From: Toxonevra muliebris
Taxonomy: Eukaryota; Arthropoda; Insecta; Diptera; Pallopteridae
Direction of reading: 5' to 3'
Assembly (NCBI GenBank): GCA_963691655.1
Contig: OY829326.1
Location: 97,147,235-97,211,234 of the forward strand
Length of the DNA: 64,000 nt
Numbering within the stretch: the first letter of the stretch is position 1; each line of letters opens with the position of its first letter. Shown one piece after another: positions 57,001-64,000 of this stretch. Position numbers and translations under genes: made by a program. The notes under the pieces were generated by a model that had not been told where the DNA came from, ran no database searches, and saw nothing but the letters and a program-made list of their open reading frames with translations.

Positions 57001-60000
57001 ACTTGTCTTTACTAATTTTTAAATTCACCCATTAGGATTTTGAAGATAGCGGTAATTTTTTTATAATTAAAGTACGTAGCATTGTAGGTAGTTTAATAGT
57101 GATATACAGTGATACACAATTTCTTTGTCGTGCAACTTCCTAAACTTGTGTGTAAGTCAACTCACATAACACTGAAAATAAAATTCAAATGTAAAACTAA
57201 TTTTATATTAAGGTTTTGAAACGTGGGAATGTTATAGTGACATCGAGTAACATATACAGACTTTTCTCAGTAAATAAAGAAGGCGAATTTTGTGAATTTG
57301 GTTGCTACATCGTATCTTTAACGAAGAACCATGAAATCACTTGCATAGCAATGGCAGTAAAGGATATCAAAGTACGAAAATGTCGACGGATTGGTTACAC
57401 TCTCAATAAGAACATCAACAATATTGTTACAATGGAACCTTCAAGGTTGCCGCTGTCCTCGTCCTCTTGCCAAACCCTTGCGTAAGACAGCTAAAATTAA
57501 CCTCACCCTGCCAATTTTACGCGGAGTGACATACACTTGTGGTCACGTAATTAAGTCACTAGAACAATATTTTTTGAAGGATTTTGTATAATGTGGTTTA
57601 GCGGTACCATTGTAGCCTTAAAAATATTAAGAGCAATTACAAAAGAGTGACGTATTTGGCGCGCAGTCGTCAATTGTGTGTGAAGGAGTAAGATTAGAAG
57701 TGGACATATAATTAAGTCATTTTATATTCTTTCGGAATCAACTTGACTTAGTGCACTTAAATTCCGTAAAAACCAATAAAATTTATCATCTACACATTTC
57801 TGTATACTTTAGTTGAACAATTGTTGATTTTGGTTGTGATGGGCAAAAATAAGAGTTCCACTCCCTTGAAAAACTCATTTGAAAAACTTTCCAGAACCTT
57901 GGGATTATTGCAAAGGTCATGGAAGAGCTAGCTTTTTTACTTGGCAAAACGGTCAATGAGATAAGATACTACAGAAATTCAAATCATTTCATAATTTTCA
58001 ACGCCAAAAATCACTTAAAGCGTCTCCAGCTGAAGATGGGTGCTTGATTAGGCTCAGCAAAATGAACGATTTCTTAACTTTCATCAAACTAAGATTATAA
58101 TTGGAAATATCAGCCAGAACTATACGCAAGCGATTAAACGAAAAAAAAATATTGCGCAGCGTATTCAGTTCGCTAAACGATATCTCCACTAGTACCAGCT
58201 TTTTTGGAAAACGATTTTTTGGAGCTATGAATCCAAATTAAATGTGTTTGGGAGCGATTAAAGGCTCTTTGTTAGGCATCCATCAAATACTGAGCTGGAC
58301 CCAAAAATCACTAAAAAAAAACTGTAAAACATGGAGCGCTTGTGTAATGTTTTGGTGGTGTTTCACTTCATCTGGAGTTAGTCTAATTACTTAAATCGAT
58401 AGCAAAATTACTGAAGAAAAGTACAAAGGCATCCTTAAAAATCATCTTCTTCGAGGACACGGTGAAAGTTTACCTTAAGGTTGGAGCTTTCAGCATGATA
58501 ACGACCCGAAACACATATATCGGGTCTTGGTTAAATGAGAACAAAATAAAAAATTCTCGAGTGGCCAGCCCAAAGTCCATATTTAAACCATATAGAAAAT
58601 CTATAGTCATTTAAAAAGGGTCGTGGCAGCCCAAAAACCTTCAAATAAGGCTTCCTTAAGGGCTATCATTTCGGAGGAATAAAATCAAATCACTGCTGCC
58701 CAATGCTCCTGGTACTAGTCGAAGAGATGTACAGAAATTATCAGGCAAAAATGGTTTCTACAAAGTACTAACAGTAACAAAGGTAAAATTTTAGTTCAAA
58801 ATTAAAAATCATCAAACTTATTATTTTTAAATATTTTTGTTTAGCATATGACTTAATTATATGACCGCAAATTACACCATAGATATACGATAATTTGGAA
58901 AAAAAATTTACATATTTGACATTATAACTGTTTTTTCTTATATAATTTTAAATGTTGAACTGTTATTTATTTATTTTACCGTTGGTTTTGTTTTTTTCAA
59001 TAGAAACTTTAGTTTTTCTTAAAATTCTTCTGCTTATAAGTCTATGACTTAATTGTATGTCCACAAGTGTATGTAAAGACTAAGATGAGTAAGATTCAGT
59101 GTAATTGAAGAAACCCTATTTTTTTTGTTTTTTTGTTTTTGGTAAGGAGGTAACAAATGACTGGCACATCATCAAAGATGTCGCCACACCAATAGTATGT
59201 AGGGCTTGCATCCACAAAAACTTCCCCCTTGTTGGACTTGCACCCACCCTGGAACCCAATGCTCGAATAGAAAATTAGGCTTGCAGTTACGTAATTCTGC
59301 AAGCATATGTAATGAGTATGTGCACTATAAACATGCTTTTATATCAAAATAATAAATTAGTACTAGAAAATTTAGGTCATATCGTGTTTGCAATTAATAA
59401 CTTCCTGTTATAAAAATATTGTTATTTTCTGAGATCTTCTAAATGGAATACGATCAGATATTCTATTTGTTGGAAGTGAAATTGAACTTTTTCTCCCAAA
59501 GTTTAGCTATGTTTCTCAAACGAAATAAGGTTATGCAAGCACCGATGAGCAACCAAAAACTTCGATATGGCGTATGTTTTATGAATAATGATTTATCATT
59601 TTCTTTTGCCTTGCCTTGAAACTGAACCGGTATTATTTTTCCCAATGCTGCCATGGAGAGGATTCAAACATCGTTTTAAATTCATTTTTGGCGAGAATCT
59701 AACTTTCAATGAATTCCTTTATTAACTTATCGTCAGATTGTACCAGAACTATGAATAAGAAAAATTCAGTTTTTAATTTGGGTCTAATCAGAATTTGATG
59801 AAATTCAATTTCATGTCATATATGAAGCAAAATAGGAATGGAAAGTAAAAATCACAAAATTAGCATCCATTCGACCAAATGTAGGTATGCGAAATAATTA
59901 CCCATTTCAATAGTGATTTCTGTATTGTCAGCATCCGTATGATACTTCTCTTCAATTTCTGATTCAGTTAATATTTCATATTCCGATGTGTATTGCGTAA

Positions 60001-61276
60001 CATTTTGGCCACCGCCCGTTGTTTCATCCTGTGACGTTTGTTGTGTTGTCCCGTCTGTTAATTGTTCATTTTCATCCACTTCACTAACAATATACTCAGG
60101 TATATCCATTTTAACAGGGCCACGCAGGAAGGTCATTTCAGCAGCTATAAATTATAATAAACAAAAAAGGAAAACAATTTTAAATTCAAATTCTTTGGAC
60201 AAGAGTGTATAGAATTGTAACTAATTACTCTTGACAATTGTTTGATCGTCTTTCACGCCGTAATCGACAGTTTCGGTGGTATATATGTTATCATCATCAT
60301 CGGAGAATGTGATTTTACGTTTTTTGATAGTGTTTGTTGTAGGCAACGTAACCGTATTTGTAGTTAGATGCTGTTGTTGATGTTGTTGCTGTTGGTGTTG
60401 ATGTGTTGTCTGCTGGATTTGTTGTGTGGTGTGTTGTTGTTGTACCTGCATAAAAGTAGATTAGAATTAATTGAGTGTTTGAAATTAAAGATTAATTTTC
60501 ATTTCTGTGACAGTTACCTGCGACTGATGTTGCTGCACTTGTATATGCTGTATTTGCGTTTGTACATGATGATGCTGCTGTTGATGATGCTGTTGCTGCT
60601 GCTGTTGTGGTTGCGTTTGCAATATTGCAGTTGTCGGCAATTCCATTGTTTGCGATGCTGTTTGTGTTACTGTGCCGATCGTCTCATTTACCGCTCGTAT
60701 TGTGCTCGGTATGGTTTTTATCAGTTTATGATCATCGATTATTGGAGTTGGTGGCGCTTTGGGTTTTTCTTTCTCTTCGGCAGTTAAGCCTTGCACGGCA
60801 AGTAGTTCAGCAGTTTGTAAAAACGACTGTAATGCTTCTTGTTGCACATTGACTTCACCCTGCATATAAAGTATTAAGTTTTAAATATGAAGTAACTTTA
60901 AAGTAAAAAAAAATATCATCCCCATCCGTACAATTTAAGAAAACACTTGGAATTTTACACCAGTTTTCACTAACTTGACCTATTTCTTTCTAATACACTC
61001 ACTTACCTGATACATAAACTCAATAATCGAGTTGAGATCTTCGAATTTAATAAATTTAAATATGATCACCGGATGTGGATGAGGATTTTCTTTGAATATT
61101 TCCTTAAAATAAGTGCTGCACGATGAGAGCACCACCTTGTGCGCCTTTATTTTGCGTCCATCACAGCAGAGACTAACATCAACAAAATCATCATTGGTGC
61201 GATGATTGTCAAGCGCGTATGTCAAGTGCCGAAAGTAATTGTTCCAGCGCAGCGAATATTGCTGCGTTGTTGCCAT
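41857..61276 (-). CDS. BTB/POZ zinc-finger transcription factor with alternative terminal exons
   Basis: Common exons on the minus strand: 61276-61007 (BTB start, MATTQQYSLRWNNYFRHLTY), 60859-60518, 60445-60229, 60144-59902 and 53812-53666. The BTB domain spans residues 1-~115 (DDFVDVSLCCDGRKIKAHKV, HPHPVIIFKFIKFEDL, GEVNVQQEALQSFLQTAELL), as in the Drosophila ttk/lola/bric-a-brac group. Gln/His-rich and acidic linkers follow, including IKKRKITFSDDDD, a possible nuclear signal beside an acidic patch. The last common exon ends in phase 1 and can join either of two zinc-finger exons, 52943-52735 (475 residues) or 42086-41857 (482 residues). The BTB mediates dimerisation; the fingers should set DNA specificity. 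The gene spans 19.4 kb with an intron over 6 kb packed with transposons. I cannot name the exact orthologue. Confidence 0.9.
42087..44293. other. BTB-gene intron, no gene seen
   Basis: Mostly AT-rich. An inverted pair AACCTCTTCGCTG (42278) / CACCGAAGAGG (~42421) suggests a ~150-bp MITE. A CTAGAGGGTTAA at ~43564 resembles the right end of the MITE at 36327 without a visible partner. Confidence 0.4.
44294..44470. repeat. Dispersed repeat, inverted copy
   Basis: Starts CACTGTGCAACA and contains CCAACACAGGTCGATAGTAC and TCTAAAGCAACAAAATCC, the inverse of the repeat at 47196-47335 and 9864-10032. It lies just outside the left end of the 2.4-kb long-TIR element. Confidence 0.65.
44630..47048. mobile_element. 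2.42-kb long-terminal-inverted-repeat element (CACT ends, TAA duplication)
   Basis: The ends CACTATGCGACAAAAATTTG and its inverse are flanked by TAA on both sides (44627-44629 and 47049-47051). The inverted arms are about 600 bp each (left ~44630-45243, right ~46452-47048) and match through blocks such as TTTAAGAATCTCTAACCAGA, CAAGATGATTGGCGAGTGTT (right arm, inverse at left) and TTAACCCATTGGCGC. CACT-type ends with a 3-bp duplication fit the CACTA/CMC superfamily, an inference without transposase. The ~1.2-kb centre contains an inner pair with TAACCCTTT (~45389) and AAAGGGTTA (~45951) plus GGTCACCGGTGACC palindromes, probably nested MITEs. Confidence 0.85.
47196..47335. repeat. Dispersed repeat ending in TTGCACTGTG, copy 2
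   Basis: About 140 bp nearly colinear with 9864-10032 (AATGAGCACTTC, GCAAGAGACAAACTTTG, CTTTTAGGGATTTGTTACTC, CTTCGTTAGAAAAATATGTT). Together with the inverted copy at 44294-44470 it frames the 2.4-kb element on both sides. Confidence 0.65.
48053..48366 (-). mobile_element. tRNA-derived SINE, near-complete
   Basis: On the minus strand it begins with a tRNA-Glu-like head: TAATCTAGTGGGTAGTGC (box A) and GGTTCGATTCC (box B), with TTTCATCCCAGAGG resembling the anticodon arm. The core follows (GTACACACCTTGGTTGGTAA, ACCACCGAGCTGATAAAAAA, CCGTTCGGAATC, TAAACTACAGGTCC), then a tail GGTATCACAACGGG...CAATCTAACCTAAC. The head does not close a full acceptor stem, so it is not a functional tRNA gene. The tail resembles the LOA-type LINE 3' ends in this window. 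Confidence 0.85.
48593..49642 (-). mobile_element. Decayed Tc1-type transposon
   Basis: The ends CAGTCTTTTCAACAA and TTGTTGAAAAGACTG sit between TA dinucleotides. The minus strand retains WSDVAFTDQSFLW (first catalytic Asp region) and KAHVWGCFSSQSFDRI (49100-48900), a Tc1-type transposase core. The rest is full of stops and a large part is deleted (1,050 bp in total). Confidence 0.8.
50556..51997. mobile_element. 1.44-kb non-autonomous hAT-type element
   Basis: The ends CAGAGATGTTAAGTACTT and (inverse) CAAAGCTGTAATATTTC are hAT-like. Flanking octamers CAATCAAA (50548-50555) and CAATAAAA (51998-52005) match at 7 of 8 bases. Subterminal repeats of AAGTACTTGA / TACTGGTA type fill both ends. A nested segment at ~50887-51265 repeats TTAGTCATGAC in both orientations and may be another MITE. 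Confidence 0.72.
52735..52943 (-). CDS. Alternative terminal exon 1 of the BTB gene (two C2H2 fingers)
   Basis: The acceptor TATATTTTTAG leads into a phase-1 exon reading DLANNKWTE, finger CQFCKMVITTVNLWRHIRTQH, then finger CELCNKNFKNKYSLREHI..SH, ending at 52735. It uses the same upstream donor phase as the exon at 41857-42086 but encodes different finger residues, so the two isoforms should bind different DNA sites. It has its own stop and must carry its own polyadenylation site. Confidence 0.9.
53000..53665. other. BTB-gene intron, nothing recognised
   Basis: AT-rich intron between the last common exon and the first zinc-finger exon. Poly-A runs, no coding frames. Confidence 0.4.
54858..55553. 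mobile_element. Nested element with TCCCGAA subterminal repeats
   Basis: Left terminus ATTGGGCCAAAATCCCGAAA and right terminus TTCGGGCTTTTGTACCCAAC are inverted copies with mismatches. Between them many TCCCGAA / TTCGGGA copies occur, together with CACTTGCCCGA and its inverse TCGGGCAAGTGG. It lies within the 2.31-kb element and itself encloses a SINE fragment. Confidence 0.65.
55266..55410 (+). repeat. SINE fragment inside the nested element
   Basis: GATTCTCGGCTTGG, ATGTTTCTTATCTATCTTTC, CAATAGATCTTATAGGT and GTCGTCCTTCCTTCAAATAA match, inverted, the SINE pieces at 36884-37160. This gives three levels of nesting at this spot. Confidence 0.7.
55752..55985 (+). pseudogene. Transposon-encoded protein remnant
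   Basis: The frame reads NMSPKMHFLFSHFDFF, then GAESDEQGEQFHHDITEIE and ADYCWFLIRED. I know this block as a recurring, uncharacterised domain in arthropod repeat proteins, but I cannot name the superfamily. It lies in the centre of the 2.31-kb element next to the right arm and is probably the last piece of its coding region. Both flanks are disrupted. Confidence 0.6.
56460..57530. other. BTB-gene intron, nothing assigned
   Basis: A plus frame at 57216-57485 (89 codons) has no recognisable domain and no splice context. The rest is AT-rich. Confidence 0.35.
57534..59069 (+). mobile_element. Tc1-type transposon with double (IR/DR) terminal repeats, dead
   Basis: Outer ends CACTTGTGGTCACGTAATTA and (inverse) CACTTGTGGACATACAATTA with TA on both borders. 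A second copy of the motif lies inside each end (GTGGACATATAATTAAGTCA near 57697; TGACTTAATTATATGACCGC near 58850), giving inverted repeats with internal direct repeats as in the IR/DR group of Tc1 elements. The transposase remnant on the plus strand (58020-58770) shows SVFSSLNDIS, NCKTWSACVMFWWCF, FQHDNDPKH (second Asp), EWPAQSPYLNHIENL (third position) with many stops and frameshifts. Confidence 0.88.
59463..59654 (-). CDS. Candidate 63-residue small membrane protein, nested in the BTB-gene intron
   Basis: Starts in a favourable context (TCTCCATGGCA) and encodes a soluble basic N terminus, a likely membrane segment (SFWLLIGACITLF) and a basic tail (RLRNIAKLWEKKFNF), ending at TAG. The layout resembles small inner-mitochondrial-membrane subunits, but I do not recognise a family. 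There is no repeat signature around it. It could be a genuine nested microprotein gene, a retrocopy or chance. Confidence 0.4.
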   Translation of the reverse strand: MAALGKIIPVQFQGKAKENDKSLFIKHTPYRSFWLLIGACITLFRLRNIAKLWEKKFNFTSNK

Positions 61277-62837
61277 TTTGTTTGCTCCTCTTCTTTTCTT
61301 TCGTTATTGTAACTTAATCCAATTTATAATTAAATTTACTATTTGTATATGTATGTCTTTATTTTCTTTTACAATTTACTTTATTATTTTGACTTCCTTT
61401 TCGTATCGTTGTTGGTTGTATCGCTGCTGTAGCCACCACAAACACAAACACCATCACACATTTGTGCAACACAAACACAAAAGGAAGAGTAGCAGCAGCA
61501 ATTATTTAACATACAAATTCACAGTCGTTTACCTATACACGTTAAAACTTTATTAATGTTTAGATTTGCAATAAAATGAATAAATTCTTCCTACTATTCA
61601 CTACGAAAAAATAACACACAAAAATATTGTTGCAAGCCGCCAGAGTTTGTGAAAAATTTTTTATGTACGCTTGGTTGTCAATAGTGATGTGTATTCGGAT
61701 ATTCAGTACTTGATTCTGCTTCTTGCTTCATGATATTCGCAATAGCATGGGAATCCATTTCCTTCGCAGTTTCTTCAAAAAATTATTTTGAAAATATTGT
61801 GTTGTTTGTTTAGTGTAACAATCATTGTTATTTTTTTTTAAGTTTAAATTATTTTATAATTTAATTTTAATAAACAAAAATGATTCAAATGAATAGCAAA
61901 TAGTTGTATAAAAAATTCGGTTAACTTTCAGCTTCACTAGCTGTCAAATGAAAATGCGAGCTGATTTATCGATTAATCGCGCCATTTTGTATACAAAAAA
62001 AGCAGCCCTATAGGCAAAAGAGCTCACGCATATCATATGCGGCAATGAACACATGAGTAGAAACCGAGGACTTTTCAATAGTTTAAGCAAGATGATGCCC
62101 ACAGACTTGTAAGACTGTAAACTTGTAAAAGAGTTTATAGAAATCCGCTTATTATTACTTCTGTTCGCATATTTTAGCGTTAAAATTTTACAAGTAGACG
62201 AATTTTCACGAAAAGAGAGAAAAGTCTGTAAAAGTACGTGAACATGAATTTTTAAAAATATATAGGCTAACAGAAATGCTACCAAATAATGAGAGCCTTT
62301 ATCAAAACGTGCAAAATCCTTGTAAACCACATAAAGCGTGTAAATTTGACAAAATATGTATAGAATTTTGTTAACAGGCTTACGTTTTGATGAAGGCCCT
62401 TATTAATTCTTTTTTTTTAAACAGATTGCTTTTGTCATCTAAAATTAGAAAACAAATCGATAGCCGAATGAATCGTTCCTTTTTGCCGCAGGTACATAAA
62501 GACCTATTCCATTTTCATCATAAGGTTAGGTTAGGAGTGGCGGCGAATGCCTCACATATACTACGGTCTAACGTGTTACCACAAACTTTTTAGAGTCAAT
62601 AAGAACCTCGAGCTATATTTAACATTATATATATCCAGTTTAAAACTACCCGTGCAAAATTGTGCAAAATTTTTTAATTGCGTTATATTTATACTAACTA
62701 TGTCATTAAGAGAAAGAAAGAACGCACTCTCTAACATCCTTAATCTAGACATGGCTAGTGTTGGGCAATGACAAAGAATTATAAAATGTTGTTGAAATTC
62801 CTCTTCTTAGTCCAGTCATTATAAAGATTTAAACCAC
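61277..62837. other. Upstream region of the BTB gene
   Basis: 5' flank and probable leader of the BTB gene, including a CACAAACACAAACACCATCA-type CA-rich tract at 61430-61480. GGTTAGGTTAGGAGTGG at 62523-62539 is the inverse of the LINE/SINE tail motif and may be a stub of another insertion. No gene is supported. Confidence 0.4.
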
Positions 62838-63655
62838 CCAAAAAATCCCCTGTTTGGTGAAAAAAGCGTTTTTTTACTAATAACTGGTTAACCGTTGGAG
62901 ATATCAAAAAATTGATTGGCATTTTTGAGCGCGAAGCCTATAAGAAAAATTGAATTACTCAAAAACCAAACAAGCTAGGAAGAAAAATCAAATTGGGTTT
63001 TGAAAGGAATATAAAGTGCAACATTCTCTGTCATTTTCATTGATTTCGGATAATTTTTAGTATATAAACATAGCAACATTGGTTTTGCTACTTTAACTAT
63101 TTAATGTGGCCGCCGTAGCCTAGTGGTTAGTGTGTTGGACTGCAACGCAGAGGTGCCCGGGTTCATATCTCGGCACGCTCAAAAATCAAAAATAGAAAAT
63201 AAAAATTCTTCTACACGGTACCAACTCTTGGCTGGCAATGGCAAACCTCCAAGAGTAAATAAATTCCTATGAAAAGCTTTTCACTTCGCCGTTCGGATTC
63301 GGCATAAAACTGTAGGTCCCTTCCATTCGTGTATAAATATAACTCACACAACATAGATAAATGCGAAAAGCTCGGCCTTGGCCCTGTTGTGCCATAATAG
63401 TAGTGGTAGTAGTAACTATTTGCAGCCCTAATAAAAATAACTAGTATCACTATATGTTATAAATTTATTATCTTTTAATTCAAGACATTACTTCTGAAAA
63501 TGCAGAAAAGTTAGAAATAAAAACATTCACATTTAGCAATTTTATCAGTATAGTAAAATGAGCTGAATTTTGGCTAATTTTTTATTAACCAGTTATTAGA
63601 AAAAAAAGGAACTTTTCACCAAAGCGGGGTTGCTCTGCAACCCCAGAACTGATTT
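62838..63655. mobile_element. Inverted-repeat element interrupted by a SINE
   Basis: Left end CCCCTGTTTGGTGAAAAAAG...ACTAATAACTGGTTAA and right end TTAACCAGTTATTAGAAAAA...TTTTCACCAAAGCGGGG are inverted copies over about 50 bp. The centre is occupied by a SINE (63105-63420). A small palindrome GGGGTTGC..GCAACCCC overlaps the right border. No target duplication was identified. Confidence 0.7.
63105..63420 (+). mobile_element. tRNA-derived SINE, plus orientation
   Basis: Box A CCGTAGCCTAGTGGTTAGTG and box B GGTTCATATCTC lie in a tRNA-like head. The body follows (CTTGGCTGGCAATGGCAAAC, CGCCGTTCGGATTCGGCATA, AAACTGTAGGTCCC) and a distinct tail (GCCTTGGCCCTGTTGTGCC, then a TAG/TAGTGG simple repeat). 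It shares the CCGTTCGGATTCGG core with the SINEs at 37 and 48 kb but has a different head and tail. Confidence 0.85.
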
Positions 63656-64000
63656 TTGTGGTTTTTCCATCTATCATACCCCCACTAACAATTACTGAAG
63701 AAAAATCTGAGATAAGAATTATTATGAACTTTTGGTGGATTTTTTACTCTACCGACAGGACTATCTATCAAATAAAATTTGACACAGCTGCACAGGTTCT
63801 TCTCATTCAGTACATTTATTTCCTTTAGAAGTGAGTAGGGGCTACCTTCATCAGCCAGTAACTTGTAAACTTTCTCATTGCTTTGACTCGAAAAATAAAT
63901 GATATTCATATATATCTTTCTCGTTCTGCATGCTTTTCTGTGACTAATGGTAATGGCATAGAAGTGCCCGGTTGCTGAATTGGTGTTATTTAATTTTTAT
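63656..64000. other. Right edge, no gene seen
   Basis: A minus frame at 63685-63909 has no recognisable domain. Not assigned. Confidence 0.3.

Noticed and set aside
57216..57485. 89-codon plus-strand frame before the Tc1-type element
   Set aside because: No domain, no splice context, composition like surrounding AT-rich DNA; not supported as a gene.
59096..59302. 68-codon minus frame in a locally GC-richer patch with Cys/Asp-rich peptide
   Set aside because: No start context, no splice partner and no recognised family; the patch is odd but could be a repeat remnant.
60368..60787. 139-codon plus-strand Leu/Cys-rich frame
   Set aside because: Antisense of the Gln/His repeat exons of the BTB gene.
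61944..62330. 128-codon minus-strand frame upstream of the BTB gene
   Set aside because: No domain or splice signal; hydrophobic composition follows from T/A-rich sequence.
63105..63180. Second tRNA-like sequence on the plus strand
   Set aside because: Box A and B are present, but there is no complete cloverleaf and it is continuous with a SINE body.

Overview
The window is animal nuclear DNA. It is AT-rich, with spliced genes (GT-AG introns, several of 60-100 bp) and heavy transposon debris. Three things point to a higher (cyclorrhaphan) fly: the proteasome ATPase at 24.8-26.1 kb is nearly identical to what I recall of Drosophila Rpt6; an RRM gene and an ACBP-ankyrin gene sit in the adjacent arrangement known as a dicistronic unit in Drosophila; and there is a dual-start Shmt. 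The repeat load suggests a larger-genome fly than Drosophila, such as a tephritid, but the sequence alone does not prove the family.

Layout. 1-4.15 kb is a decayed LOA-type LINE. 4.8-7.5 kb (minus) is the N-terminal half of an ABCA transporter whose remaining exons would lie beyond the LINE and off the left edge. 8-19.5 kb is almost pure transposon debris: a mariner-type transposase fragment, a second LOA-type LINE with one nonsense codon, a third decayed LINE split by a hAT element with an exact 8-bp target duplication, and a TIR element arranged in tandem. 20.3-21.5 kb (plus) carries SLIRP-like RRM then ACBD6-like, 117 bp apart. 24.8-26.1 kb (minus) is Rpt6. 26.3-30.7 kb holds a 1.5-kb TIR element and a 1.06-kb piggyBac-type element. 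31.4-32.4 kb (minus) is a four-exon gene I do not recognise, divergent from Shmt (plus, 33.5-40.1 kb). 41.9-61.3 kb (minus) is one long BTB zinc-finger gene with two alternative terminal zinc-finger exons; its introns are full of nested transposons (two 2.3-2.4 kb long-inverted-repeat elements, two Tc1-type elements, a hAT element, SINEs). The right end holds another inverted-repeat element with a SINE inside it.

Functionally the host genes are unrelated: membrane transport, mitochondrial RNA binding/acyl-CoA binding, proteasome, one-carbon metabolism and transcriptional regulation. The most informative structures are (i) the phase-matched alternative zinc-finger exons, (ii) the RRM/ACBP pair, (iii) the two long-TIR elements that share CACT ends and TAR 3-bp target duplications, and (iv) a SINE whose 3' tail resembles the tails of the LOA-type LINEs in the same window. 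I saw no prokaryote-like or clearly undescribed defence-type system.

Exon limits were placed by hand from GT/AG sites, reading phase and protein continuity. No alignment or transcript data were available.
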